Positions 1-9,601 of a stretch of 64,000 bases of DNA are shown one piece after another. The stretch comes from Aurantiochytrium sp. KH105 (lineage: Eukaryota > Sar > Bigyra > Thraustochytrida > Thraustochytriidae), in contig BGKB01000121.1 in the NCBI GenBank assembly GCA_003116975.1, forward strand, positions 62,001 to 126,000, written 5' to 3'. Each line of letters begins with the position of its first letter. Position 1 is the stretch's first letter. A program made the position numbers and the translations under genes. A model generated the notes under the pieces. The model worked only from the letters and a program-made list of their open reading frames with translations. It was not told where the DNA came from and made no database searches.

Positions 1-354
1 ATTGTCGTCACTCGCCAAGCCCTGCACGCCGATCTTGCGCTCGCGACTCCAGAGCTTTTCGAGGAAAGCGAGATCAGACCCCGTCCCGCTTGCGCCTCCG
101 CCTGCGCCCGCACTCTTGCCGCCGCTGCTATTGCTGCTGCTGCTGCTGCTGCTGTCAATGCCGCTCCGGGTTGGCATGGCGGCTGTCTTGCCTTCACGTG
201 CCGATGCCGTGGCTGTTGACGACCTCGGCGACGACGACGCCATCGTCTCCCTTGACGCGGGTTGCCACCGCTGCTCACCACAGACACATCCGATCGAGCT
301 TAGGCGCCGCTGCCCGCACCCTTCGCACGTGGCGTCGTGGACAGCGAGGTCCAT
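1..354 (-). CDS. Partial unknown protein, N-terminal part only, runs off left edge
   Basis: A reading frame on the minus strand starts with ATG at 354 and stays open to base 1, giving about 118 residues of an incomplete protein. The first 30 residues hold a Cys cluster (C-x2-C, then C-x-C about ten residues later) that could bind a metal. A low-complexity stretch rich in Ser, Gly and Ala follows, including a run of seven Ser encoded by AGC repeats. The last 25 visible residues (FLEKLW, then KIGVQGL) look ordered and probably begin a domain outside the window. I do not recognise the family. A later ATG could be the true start. The plus-strand frame over the same DNA is compositionally biased and is taken as a shadow. 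Confidence 0.45.
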   Translation of the reverse strand, partial: MDLAVHDATCEGCGQRRLSSIGCVCGEQRWQPASRETMASSSPRSSTATASAREGKTAAMPTRSGIDSSSSSSSNSSGGKSAGAGGGASGTGSDLAFLEKLWSRERKIGVQGLASDDN

Positions 355-1819
355 CGTGACAGGTCGAGTTTGCAGTATACTTGGTCCCCCTTTTTGGCTC
401 AACAGACAAACAAACAAACGAACAACAAAACAAAGCACATCAAACAAACAAAGCACATCGACGAGTTGTGGAGTGTTAGAATGTAGGGCCCGTCTATCTA
501 TCCTGCTAGCGTCGTCATCGTCGTCAACTATAGTAGGATCACGTTGAGCAAGTCTTGGTGTTTCCTCCTGATTGTTTCCTCTTCTTTGTGAGCATGTATT
601 TTCGTAGGCGCAAGTCTAGATAGACTTTGTTGTGTTCGTGGACCAACAAGTTCATTGCTAGAAACAAAATTGGTGTCCTCTTGATTGTGCAAGCGGCAGC
701 GGCGTGAGTGAACCTGTGATCTTATTCACTGCGTCGGCGAAAAGGTTGTCTGCTTCGTCTCTGTCTCTGTCTCTGTTTCTGTCACTATTTCTGTCTCGAT
801 TTCCGTCTCTGTATACTTTGACAATCATTCCCTTGAAACAACGACTTCTGGCATCCAGAACGACCTATTCAAAAGAGGTCTTTTGCCTTTTATTTCACGC
901 CTTCCCACTACTTTTGCCGCCAACAAGGAGGACGCTGGTAGCGCTTTGGGTCCATTGCTTCGTTCACACCTCTTGGCTTTGACATGCTACTACTACTATG
1001 CTTCCTTGCGAATCCATTTACTTGCTCCTTCATTGGACACTATCCCAAGCGGACCTCAAGTGCTGAGTGATCAGTGATCAAAATTACACGATTGCATTCA
1101 GCCTTCCTTCCTGGGCCCATCTATAACACCTACCATTATTCCCCCGCGAGCTGGTCTTGCTACCGGTCGCTGTCTCGCTCTCACTGCTGCAGCTGCTGCT
1201 GCTGCGTCTCCCACTCGAGCGCGTCTGCCTCGTCGTCCTCCGCCTTGGCGCTGACAGGCGGCCAGGGTCCGCGACACTGACAGCCTCCGCAAACCAAACC
1301 TAACCTGCAGCCCCGAACCTAACCCGGCGTGGCGCGGAAGTCCACTTTAGAGGAGACCAGCACGTTGAGTGAACAGTCTGCGCCACTCGGGTGCGCAGTC
1401 CCGCGCCGGCGAGCAGCGTCTGCGCGCGGCAGCAGAGCGCCAAGCAAGCCCCCGGCGCGCCTCTCGCTGCTCTTTCCCGCGCCGCGCCCGCGCGACCCCG
1501 CCGCGATCCGCGCGCGGTCCCGGACGCGTAGGAGGAGATTCGAGGGGCGAAGAGGTCCCGAGACGACTTGCGAGCGCGCGCCCACGCCAGACGCCTGCCG
1601 CGCGGCGACGGCTGTGCTGCTGCTGCTGCTGCTGCAGGACGTGGAGGTGGACCTGAGTCTGGACTCGCACGCGAGCGCCAGCGCAGTCAAGACCTTGACC
1701 CGTGAGCGCTCGGGAAAAGGACAACAAGCGCCCGCGGACGGACCAACAGCTTCCGGGCTTGGGAGGAAAAGGTTGAGTTCTCGCTTGAGCGTGTCACCAC
1801 CACCACCACCACCACCACC
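355..1819. other. Intergenic region, left edge gene to CBL gene
   Basis: About 1.5 kb between a minus-strand gene and the CBL gene, so it should hold both promoters. It contains CTG-type trinucleotide runs near 1190-1205 and 1617-1636, a T/C-rich segment near 755-815 and a CAC trinucleotide run that ends on the CBL start codon. The open frames here in both strands are compositionally biased and I do not accept them as genes. Confidence 0.5.
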
Positions 1820-2593
1820 ATGGGTCAACGCGGATCGTCCATGGGCACGCTGAAGCGTAGACAACTCAAAGAGCTTCAAGTGCAAACCCACTGTAAGTTT
1901 TTCGTCAAGCCGGAGGATCTGTTTGCTTGCGGATGCCCCTTTTCACCTGATCATCAACTCGATTAGAGGTGTTCATTGACTGACGACTGCGAACGCGATG
2001 GCACAGTTGACTCAGAGGAGATCTTAGCGTTGTACTCGCACTTCAAGTCAATCGCGTCCAGCCAGACTGATGACGGCCAGATTGACCGCAACGAGTTCAG
2101 AGAGGCGATAGGTCTAACCGACAGTCTTTTTGTCGATCGACTGTTTTCTCTCTTTGACGAGAACGACGATGGCTACATCAACTTTCAGGAATTCATCTGC
2201 GGACTTTCAATTCTCTGCGTGCGCGGCACGCTGGATGAAAAGACCCACTTCTCGTTTCGCATCTACGACTTTGACAACGACAACAAAATCTCCAACGAGG
2301 AGCTGACCTCCATGCTCAAGACCAGTCTTGGGGAAAACGGCGTGGTCCTCACCCCAACGCAACTCGAGCTCATCATTCGAGCTACCTTCGAGGAGGCTGA
2401 TGTCAATCGCGACGGCTTTATCGATTTTGAAGAGTACAAGGCTTTGGTCGCCAAGCAGCCCTCCATTCTCAGCAACATGACGCTCGATTTTGCCCGTGTC
2501 ATTGAGCAGCGACTCGAGACGGCTCGCGCGACGGCTTCGGGTTCCAACCGGCGCTCTCGAGGCTCCACAGCACAGACCACCGAGGTCAAGTAA
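1820..2593 (+). CDS. Calcineurin B-like (CBL) EF-hand calcium sensor, two exons
   Basis: Predicted exons are 1820-1892 and 2007-2593, joined by a 114-base intron with donor GTAAGT and acceptor GCACAG. This gives a 219-residue protein in which exon 1 (ending THF) runs into DSEEILALYSHF, as expected for the family. EF-hand loops are visible at DENDDGYINFQE, DFDNDNKISNEE and DVNRDGFIDFEE; the first hand is degenerate. The C-terminal SNMTL resembles the plant CBL tail rather than metazoan calcineurin B. The N-terminus MGQRGS matches an N-myristoylation signal (Gly2, Ser6), so membrane attachment is likely. CBL proteins activate CIPK-type kinases; no such partner is seen here. A run of CAC repeats lies immediately before the ATG. 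Confidence 0.85.
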
Positions 2594-2784
2594 TCAGAGT
2601 GACTCCTGCCAAGGGCTCACGCTCACCGTGTTCATGATTTACGGCCAAGACATCTAATTTGGCTCTCGGAAACGCTACGCTAGCTCCACCAACAAAAACA
2701 ACCTCGAGGGCAAGCTTTTTTCCGCTCGCCCTGGTCCATAGTATACATAACCACAACAATTTCTCAATGTGTCGTTCATTCGTA

Positions 2785-2813
2785 GTCACTCACTCACTCA
2801 CTCACTCACTCAC
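2785..2813 (+). repeat. TCAC tetranucleotide microsatellite
   Basis: About seven uninterrupted copies of a TCAC unit lie in the 3' flank of the CBL gene. It is a simple repeat with no coding meaning. Confidence 0.85.
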
Positions 2814-2971
2814 AGCCATTGCGCTCGATCACAATGTGAATAGAGGCAAGAGAGCTCGAGCTAGATAGAATGTAAGGAAGACAAAGAAACCCTGTCATGA
2901 TCCTTGATGCTTTTATTCTTGAGGCATAAGCCGACATCTTCTGCTCAAGCAGCAAAAATTGGGAGAGACAA

Positions 2972-3066
2972 GAAGGACTTATTTGAATACTGAGGTCATT
3001 TATCGTTGCCACCATGGCGAAGGACTTATTTGAATACTGAGGTCATTTATCGTTGCCACCATGGCG
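2972..3066 (+). repeat. 47-bp perfect tandem duplication
   Basis: Bases 2972-3018 are repeated without change at 3019-3065. Each copy ends with GCCACCATGG, a sequence that matches a strong translation-start context, yet no long frame follows either copy. The perfect identity indicates a recent duplication. Confidence 0.9.
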
Positions 3067-3176
3067 CGAGCTTGTCCGACCGAAATGCTCATCGCGGGCA
3101 GGGAATCAAGAAACACAACAGAAAAAGAAGTCTGGGGGAAAATGGAAAAAAAAGGGGGAAAGAAGTCAATCACATA

Positions 3177-4739
3177 TCACAGATCGGCATACTGGCCGCG
3201 CGCATAGCCAGCAGCAGTCGCTGCATGCGCATGCGCTGCGTGACGAGAAGCCTTGGTTGTGGAAGATAAGCGCAAATCGTACAGCACTGGTGGGGGCATC
3301 GTCATCGCGAGCGCAGCGCCCTCGGCGATGCACGAACTGGACCGTCCCCGTCCTTTGCGCGGGGGACTGCCACTGTCAGGGCCGCTGCCGTCGGCGACAC
3401 TACCACAGCGATACGAAGACCTCGGAGAGACTTCCTCAAATTTGATGTAAGAAGAACTATCGCGGCGTGAAACGTCATTGTCCAACTGTACGAAAGAATC
3501 ATCAGCATAACCATTTGCCATATGTGAGTGAAAGGGTTCCGCGAAAATTTGCATAAAATCTGTCGTCGAAGCATCGCTGGTGCGACGTGAGTCTCCTGAG
3601 ACCCGCAAGGTATCCGTGTACGCTCCCGAAGAGTCGCGGCGACCATAAAGCGAATTACGCCGTGCTACGCTTGTGTCTGCATTCCACTTGTGCGTGTCGC
3701 CATACACTCCAACATCATACGATGCTGGAAGTGGCATGACCACGGGCGACGGCATTCCTGCGGCGGGCATGTGGGCTTCTTCGGGTGAGAATCCCTTGAT
3801 GTGAACATACGACCTGTGATGACGCGCGTCTGAAGGATGCGTGGAGAATTCCTTGATGGATGGCGGGGTACATGAGAGATCGGCCGCAGTCATGCCCTTC
3901 CGGGTATGCATCGTGCTCACGGTGCCGTCAGTGCTGACGCTGCTCATGCTGCTGCTGCCGGCTCTTCCAGTTCCTCGGGCCGTTTCGCGAAGGAGACCAT
4001 CGTCATCTGTGCTGGCGTCGGTATCGCCATGGTGCGTGTTCATGCTGAGCGAGGCCGGCATGGAGCCTGCAGGACCGAGATAGTCGGGCTCCTTGAGTTT
4101 TTTGATGGCGGCCGCGAGGACGTGAGTTTGGTCGAGCGCGGAATTGTCGCCCTTTTCCCGCAGCTTCAGCTCTACAGAGATGGCAAGGAACAAGTTGCGC
4201 ACCGCGGCTCGCCGCTCGCGCTCGCGCTCGGACTTGATGACCTTGCGAGAGGCGCCCGACTGTGATTCCTCGAGCTTCTGCTGTTGCTGTCGCTGTTGCT
4301 GCTGATGTTGCTGGAAGCGCCGCTGCTGTTGTTGTTTCTCTCGCAAGAGTTGCTGCTGTTGCTGGTGATGGTGCTGCTCTGCCTGAGAGGGAAAGAATCG
4401 TAGCTGCTGCGGATGGTGTTGCTGGTGCTGGTGCTGATGTTGGTGCTGGTGCGGCGGTGGCGGCGCTCCGTCGGACGTGGGTTGAGCCGGGCGCTTGCGC
4501 GGTTCGTCGTTGTTGCTGTTTGCGCGGGTGCGCGGACTATGCAGCGAGGGCCCCGAGACATCCTTCTTGCGCTTCTGCGAGCTCGCCCCGGAGGACGGCG
4601 AGTCGGTCTGGGTCGAGCTCGTCTCGGAGAGGTCAAGTCGCGGCGCCCGGCGCGAGCTGCGCGCTTTCGACCGCGAGGACTTGGGGCGCGCCGCCGCCGC
4701 CGCCGAGGCTGCTGTGCCTCCGTGCATGGGCGGCTGCAT
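3177..4739 (-). CDS. bHLH-type transcriptional regulator, Gln/His-rich
   Basis: A 520-residue protein with a low-complexity N-terminal third: Ala/Ser/Arg-rich, then His-Gln repeats at about residues 96-155. A basic helix-loop-helix-like block follows at about 169-218. The basic part SERERERRAAVRN carries the E-R-x-R-R pattern, helix 1 is LFLAISVEL, a loop rich in Lys and Gly follows, and helix 2 is QTHVLAAAIKKLK. The rest is Ser/Thr-rich and probably disordered, with phosphorylatable RRDSS-type segments. Such proteins dimerise and bind E-boxes (CANNTG). The gene is divergent from the PG-rich repeat gene across a 1.4-kb GC-rich spacer. The assignment rests on the bHLH pattern alone, so partner and target are unknown. 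Confidence 0.65.
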   Translation of the reverse strand: MQPPMHGGTAASAAAAARPKSSRSKARSSRRAPRLDLSETSSTQTDSPSSGASSQKRKKDVSGPSLHSPRTRANSNNDEPRKRPAQPTSDGAPPPPHQHQHQHQHQQHHPQQLRFFPSQAEQHHHQQQQQLLREKQQQQRRFQQHQQQQRQQQQKLEESQSGASRKVIKSERERERRAAVRNLFLAISVELKLREKGDNSALDQTHVLAAAIKKLKEPDYLGPAGSMPASLSMNTHHGDTDASTDDDGLLRETARGTGRAGSSSMSSVSTDGTVSTMHTRKGMTAADLSCTPPSIKEFSTHPSDARHHRSYVHIKGFSPEEAHMPAAGMPSPVVMPLPASYDVGVYGDTHKWNADTSVARRNSLYGRRDSSGAYTDTLRVSGDSRRTSDASTTDFMQIFAEPFHSHMANGYADDSFVQLDNDVSRRDSSSYIKFEEVSPRSSYRCGSVADGSGPDSGSPPRKGRGRSSSCIAEGAALAMTMPPPVLYDLRLSSTTKASRHAAHAHAATAAGYARGQYADL

Positions 4740-6178
4740 GTGTCTCGTCTCCGGCGGGGTCGACGAGCTCCAGGTCCAGGTCCTGCAGGTCCAGCTCTCG
4801 ACTAAATGGCCTCGCGATCGCTGATCGCTCGCTCAATCGCTCCCCGGTCTGCGCGACCGACGCGCGCGGCGCCTGTTTATGCGCGTCTGCCGCTCGCGCG
4901 CCCCGCGCTCCGCCGCGACCTCGCCTCCGCGCCGCCGCCAGCCCGGCTGCTCTCCCCCGCTCGCCGCGAGCGATGTGCAATCTCCGACTGCCTCTAAGAG
5001 CGCCTCGATGGCGAACTGGACTCGCGGCCTCCCCCGCTCGCCGCCCTGGCTCCGCTCTGCGCGGCTCTGCGCTGCGCTGCTCTGCGCTGCGCTCTGCGCG
5101 GCTCTGCGCGGCTGCGTCGCGCTCGCGGCGTGGCGTCGCGCGGCGTGCGTTCGCGCTTTGCAGTTTGCTCGCGAGCTTCTGCGCGCTCGGCGGGTCCCGC
5201 GTCCCCGCTCTCAGCCGCGAGAGAGAGTCGGTCTTGCGGGAAAGAAAGAAGGCCTCGCTGTTTGTTGGTTGAGCGGGTGATTGATTTATGCCTGCGTCTC
5301 TGCGAGACCCGGCGAGGACTGTCTCCGAGGCCGGCTGCCGCGCCTGCTCGCTCGGCCGAAGCGGCTCTGCCTGCGTGCGTGCCTGCGTGCCTGCCTGCCT
5401 GCGCTGCGCTGCCCGTCGGCCGGCCGGCCGCCGGCCTGCCTGCCTGCGCGCGAGCGCGGGAGCGCGGGCGAGCGAGGGCGAGGCGGCGTTTCGTCCCGAG
5501 CAGACTCGACAGAACCGCCGATCAGGCGCGCCTCGCCGGGGCTTGCTTGCTCGCTTGCTTGCTTTTGCTGCCTTGCGTGCTTGCGGCGTGGCCGATGGAG
5601 GGAGGGAGGGAGGGAGGGGGGGCGGAGGCGGAGGCGGGCGCCGCGCCGTGGAGAGGGCAGCCGGCAGGCGAGAAAGTGGACGCGCGGCGCAGCGGCAGCG
5701 TTCGAGGCCGAGTTCGGGACTCGCGCAGAGTCCAGTTCTTGGGGGCGCACACCTGAGAACGCGGACCCCCGCGCCGGACGACGGGGAACCTATAAGGTTA
5801 AGGGTACGAAGCGACTAGGACCGCGCTCGCGCCGGCCCAGCTCGAAAGGTGTGCACCTGAGAGCGCTTTTTCGCATTTCAAGCGGAAGCCCGAGGGAAGA
5901 AACGAAGTCGGAGGAAGAAAGAAAGAAAGAAAGAATGAATGAATGAATGGAAAGGAGAAAGGAAGGAAAGAGGAAGGTAGAGAAGCGGGGAGAAGTAAGC
6001 TCGCGACAGCATAGCATTGCTGACTGGCGCAGCGGTGCTGCGGATCCTTTCTTCCCTGCGCGGGGAGGAAACAAGGTCTCGCGACATTGCCAGTTTGGCG
6101 CGTCAGACTTGAGGTCGGTGCTGGCTGGCTTGGGCGCGTCTGCACTGCAGCGGTGCGCCGCGGGGAGCAGCAAGCACA
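4740..6178. other. GC-rich divergent promoter region
   Basis: This 1.4-kb spacer separates the bHLH gene (minus) from the PG-rich repeat gene (plus). It is very rich in CpG with imperfect CTGCG-type repeats around 5057-5120 and GCCT/GCGT tetranucleotide tracts around 5377-5450. A GAAA/GAAT tract lies at about 5918-5949. Long frames run through both strands because stop codons are rare in this composition; none shows a recognisable domain. Confidence 0.5.
5912..5949 (+). repeat. GAAA/GAAT tetranucleotide repeat
   Basis: A compound microsatellite of GAAA units followed by GAAT units, about 230 bases upstream of the PG-rich repeat gene. Confidence 0.8.
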
Positions 6179-7633
6179 ATGAGCGGCGGCGGCCCCGTCG
6201 TCAAGACCGTCAGGAGCAGACGGCGACAGCGACCAGGAAATGTCGAGATCGAGACGAGGCAGGCAAGCGAGCGTCGTCTGCAAGGGAAGCGCAATACACA
6301 AGCGAATCCGAGGCGCAACAAAAACGCAGAATCAAAGCGCAACAAGACGAAGACTCTGCGGCCACGTCAAGAACAGATATGGGACCGAGAAGGCGAAGAC
6401 GATGATAGCCGGGAGGATGTCGAGGAGAAGGACACCTTTGGTCGCGACGAAGTGCAGCGAGCCTACGATGCGGTCCTGCCTCTTTCACCCAAGGCAGTCA
6501 TTGGCAGGGCGCCCCGCGATGACGTTCTCCGAATGTACCAAGGTAAACCCGTTCCAGAGGTCCTTCCACTTGATACGCCAGGCCCGGCAAGGTATATGCC
6601 GCGACGTTCGCCGCAGCACCAAGACTTTAGTTTAGAGGATCACTCGTCTGCCTTTTCTGGTCAACGGTCTGACATTCGTGCAGGCTGTCTGGGTAGCGCT
6701 GGGGACCTGGGTCCAGGACATTATGAGCTCGCACTCGAAGCAGAAGCTTATCTTGCGCCATCATCGCCTTCCTTTCGCATCAGTACGACAAAAGCCGAGG
6801 ACTTCGACAAGCTTTATACGGGCAATTGGGCATCCTTGAATGGATATCGACAGAGCCCCGAACCAGGTTTCAAGTATTCTTCGGCTCAAAGCACGATGCT
6901 CGATCCATTAACGAGAGGACCTGCCTTCACAATTGGCAAGGCATCGCGGGAAAGCGCTCTTGTCGAAGAAAATGCGTCCAACACGCAGACGCTTGCGCGA
7001 CCACACACCGCTCCCGAAAAGGAGACAAGATCAAAACCAAGGCCTTATGAGTGGCTCGATCCAGAGCGCCAGACCAAAGCCAAGCGAGAGCAAGAGGCCG
7101 AGGCGTACAAGCGCGTGCCGCATAACTTGGGCAAAAATCTTGGACCGTCACCCAAGTCTTGCATGTTTGCGAAGGAAAGCATGCGTCCCGACATTCGGGA
7201 CTTTACGGACACTCCAGGACCTGTGTACAAGATTCCGGCTTGCTTTGGAGCGAACATTGCAGGATCGGCAAGTTTCTCGAAAGCCAAGCGCATGCCTTCG
7301 CCTCGAAGGCTCCCGTCCGAGATGCCGTGCTGTAAGCCAGCGCCAGTCTCTACGATCGGCGGAACTGGGGAGACGTGCAAGCCTATTCAGGCCGCCAAGT
7401 GCGGTGATGAAGAAGAGAACTCGAGATCTGACGACACCGCCGGCAGCTTGCCGCATGAGAAGACCACCACCACGCTGACCGAGGCCGACTTTGACGCGCT
7501 TGACCCCAAACACTCGCTTCTCGAGCTAGACAATGACATTGACAGCCTTTTACGCGGGCTCCGCCGTCGGCCGCCGTCGCGGATTCCCTCTGATACGGCC
7601 AGTCTGAACAGTTCGAACTCCAGGAACTCGTAG
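6179..7633 (+). CDS. Sperm-tail PG-rich repeat (STPGR/SHIPPO) axonemal protein
   Basis: A 484-residue single-exon protein starting at the ATG in a CACAATGAG context. The first 90 residues are Arg/Lys-rich. PG-rich repeats are visible as TPGPARY (133-139), LGPGHY (177-182), a degenerate SPEPGFKY (226-233), GPAFTIGKASRE (about 247-258) and TPGPVY (345-350) with FSKAKR downstream. GPAFTIG and SFSKAKR fit the part of the repeat that lies between PGP motifs in known family members. STPGR proteins are microtubule inner proteins or outer-sheath proteins of motile cilia, so this points to a flagellated life stage. The C-terminus is acidic and Ser-rich. The exact orthologue (CIMAP/ODF3 or STPG group) cannot be decided by eye. 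Confidence 0.8.
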   Translation: MSGGGPVVKTVRSRRRQRPGNVEIETRQASERRLQGKRNTQANPRRNKNAESKRNKTKTLRPRQEQIWDREGEDDDSREDVEEKDTFGRDEVQRAYDAVLPLSPKAVIGRAPRDDVLRMYQGKPVPEVLPLDTPGPARYMPRRSPQHQDFSLEDHSSAFSGQRSDIRAGCLGSAGDLGPGHYELALEAEAYLAPSSPSFRISTTKAEDFDKLYTGNWASLNGYRQSPEPGFKYSSAQSTMLDPLTRGPAFTIGKASRESALVEENASNTQTLARPHTAPEKETRSKPRPYEWLDPERQTKAKREQEAEAYKRVPHNLGKNLGPSPKSCMFAKESMRPDIRDFTDTPGPVYKIPACFGANIAGSASFSKAKRMPSPRRLPSEMPCCKPAPVSTIGGTGETCKPIQAAKCGDEEENSRSDDTAGSLPHEKTTTTLTEADFDALDPKHSLLELDNDIDSLLRGLRRRPPSRIPSDTASLNSSNSRNS

Positions 7634-7784
7634 GCCTAGCAGAAACCTAAGTATACTAACAGAAAGTCGTGAACTCGAGTAAACAAGGATTCTCCTTTTT
7701 TGCATGGTGTGTGACCTGCAGTGCAGCCGAAGCTGGCAAAGAGAATGAGAGAAAGAAAGAGTGAGAGAGAAAGAAAGAAAGAAA

Positions 7785-7930
7785 GAAAAGAAAAGAAAAG
7801 AAAAGAAAAGAAAAGAAAAGAAAAGAAAAGAAAAGAAAAGAAAAGAAAAGAAAAGAAAAGAAAAGAAAAGAAAAGAAAAGAAAAGAAAAGAAAAGAAAAG
7901 AAAAGAAAAGAAAAGAAAAGAAAAGAAAAG
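7785..7930 (+). repeat. AAAAG pentanucleotide microsatellite, about 29 units
   Basis: Nearly perfect AAAAG units over about 146 bases, preceded by a GAAA/GAGA tract from about 7740. It lies just downstream of the PG-rich repeat gene. Frames across it encode only Lys/Arg/Glu or Phe/Ser/Leu repeats and are not genes. Confidence 0.95.
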
Positions 7931-8696
7931 GGGGCAGGGCGAATGTCTTCCGCACCTTGACGCAAAGACGCCATGGCCAGGTCAAAATCCACATTCTTGC
8001 CTGGCTGAAAGACCCCAAGGCGAGAGTAGATCGCGGGATCGATGGCCAGGTCCATTCGGGCATTTATTCGAAGGATGAAAGAGGCAGAGACCGAGACGGC
8101 CTCAGCCTTGCTCACCGCGGGGCGGGGGGAGCCGTTGACACGACAATCCGAGCACAGGATGTTTTTCTTGACCAGATCGCGTCCTCAGCCTCAGCTATCT
8201 TTCTCGTCCGCAGAGGAAATAAGTGTCGCGGCCAAGGCCGTAAAGGAGGACGATGTTTGGTCGTGCCGCCGATCACACGATGCACTGTGGTGTTGAGGCC
8301 TCACGTGCTGCTTCCTCTTTGCTCGGCTCTACTACCTTCACCATCACGTCAATGCGGTGGGTGCTAGTGCACTGCAAGAGTCAGGCTAGGATTCCCTGGG
8401 GGGGAAAGGTCAACGTTTTACGCAGCAGAGATTCTTTCCTTTCGCCTTGCTAGATGGCTCGGCTGGCTGGCTGAGACATCGCGGCCATTCATCTGCAAAG
8501 GCTTCTTCTCTGTGTCCGCCGGCGCCTGGCTGGAAACATTTATCATTCTCATGAGACCCATAAGGATCACCGCGGGCCGCAAGCAAGAGCTCGACCTGCC
8601 CACAAGCTTTTGTAAGCGCAGCTTCGCGTTGAGACCCTGTGATCGGCTGGCGCGACGCAAATGGCGCCTCAATTATTTTTTCCCTCTTGTAGCAAG

Positions 8697-8710
8697 TAGG
8701 CCTAGGCCTA
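8697..8710. promoter_or_regulatory. TAGGCCTA palindrome, double copy
   Basis: Two overlapping TAGGCCTA copies (8697-8704 and 8703-8710). Other exact copies in the window start at 16746, 25687, 25755, 27424, 27813, 27819, 41395, 57847, 61397 and 61448. None lies in a gene I accept. Likely a promoter-associated element; function inferred only. Confidence 0.45.
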
Positions 8711-9573
8711 ATCTCGAGCGCTGGCGATCGATCGATCAATCCCTAGTCCAAATCACGGCGCGGAGGACGCTTGCGATGAAGCCGTCTCCCCGCGACCTCG
8801 CGAGGCGCGACGCACGTCGCCGTACGTACGCGTCGAGAGGTACGCGTTGCGAGACGTTGACGCCGCCGCGTGTTTCCTGCCTGCCTGCGCAACTGCCTGC
8901 GCGCTTGCCGATCAGAGATGCCCCACTCGCGCGAACAGACAGCGTGACCCACGTGACCCGATTCAGGACCGCACTAACGCGCACGTGGACGCTGGCGCAC
9001 GGCAGGCGCGCTTGATCGCGCGCAGGTGTCTCCCTCTCCCTCTCGCGGCCGCGGCCAAGCGACGCGACGCGACGCGACGCGCGCGAGCTCGAGTTCTGCG
9101 CGCAGCAGCGGCAGCTGCGTGAAAACATTTTCTATCCAAAAAAAATCTTCGTGCACGTGCCGGCCTCGTCTCGAACAAGCAGAACCACACAAGTTTTCAT
9201 TCGCTATCGCTTGCACCAGGACCATCCGTCAGAGCGTCAGAGCGGGCTGCACCTGCACCGGGCCGGCGACCGGAGTCATGGCCTCTGACACTCGTTCGCT
9301 CCACCGATCGACCGGGCTTCCGCCCTGCGGCCGAGATCCAGATCCTTGTTGGATTCTTGTTGCAGTTGTTGTTGTTGCTGTTGATAATTTTTCCCGTCGC
9401 GGATTCCGTGTCTTCTTCTGCTATAGCATCTCTGCATCGCGTACGCGCGCTGGGAAAGTCGCCGTTCTCGGCGGTTTATGCCCCGCCACCCCGCCACCAT
9501 GCCGGACTCGGCGCCGCGTCGCCGGGGCCGCGTGGTCGCTGGATCCGCTGGCCGTGGTTGGGCTCCTGCGCCC

Positions 9574-9601
9574 GTCGGTCGGTCGGTCGGTCGGTCGGTC
9601 G
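9574..9601 (+). repeat. CGGT tetranucleotide microsatellite
   Basis: About seven CGGT units in the gene-poor region; a GCGT run follows at about 9746-9769. Confidence 0.8.

Larger units (their letters stand above)
2594..3176. other. Short intergenic region between convergent CBL and bHLH genes
   Basis: About 580 bases between two convergent genes, so mainly 3' flanks. It holds a TCAC tetranucleotide repeat and a perfect 47-bp tandem duplication, listed separately. No gene is seen. Confidence 0.5.
7636..8740 (-). other. Possible unrecognised spliced minus-strand gene, frames unresolved
   Basis: Three stretches on the minus strand read like ordinary protein rather than GC bias. They lie at about 8739-8410 (109-residue frame), about 8370-8290 (a frame containing HRIDVMVKVVEP) and about 8180-7940 (a frame containing DLVKKNILCSDC and further on INARMDLAIDPAIYS). 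They are in different frames and would need introns whose borders I cannot fix. The 3' part runs into the AAAAG microsatellite at 7785-7930, which cannot be normal coding sequence for long. I do not recognise a family. It could equally be a degraded gene. Confidence 0.25.

Noticed and set aside
1893-1970. Shorter CBL intron ending at the ATTAG site near 1966
   Set aside because: Those acceptors put the reading out of phase or create a stop; the acceptor at 2006 keeps phase and restores a CBL-like junction.
4262-5272. 336-residue plus-strand frame opposite the 5' part of the bHLH gene
   Set aside because: Ala/Arg/Ser-biased shadow of a Gln/His-rich coding region and GC-rich promoter, no domain.
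7721-8078. Lys/Glu/Arg repeat frames across the AAAAG tract
   Set aside because: They are translations of a microsatellite.
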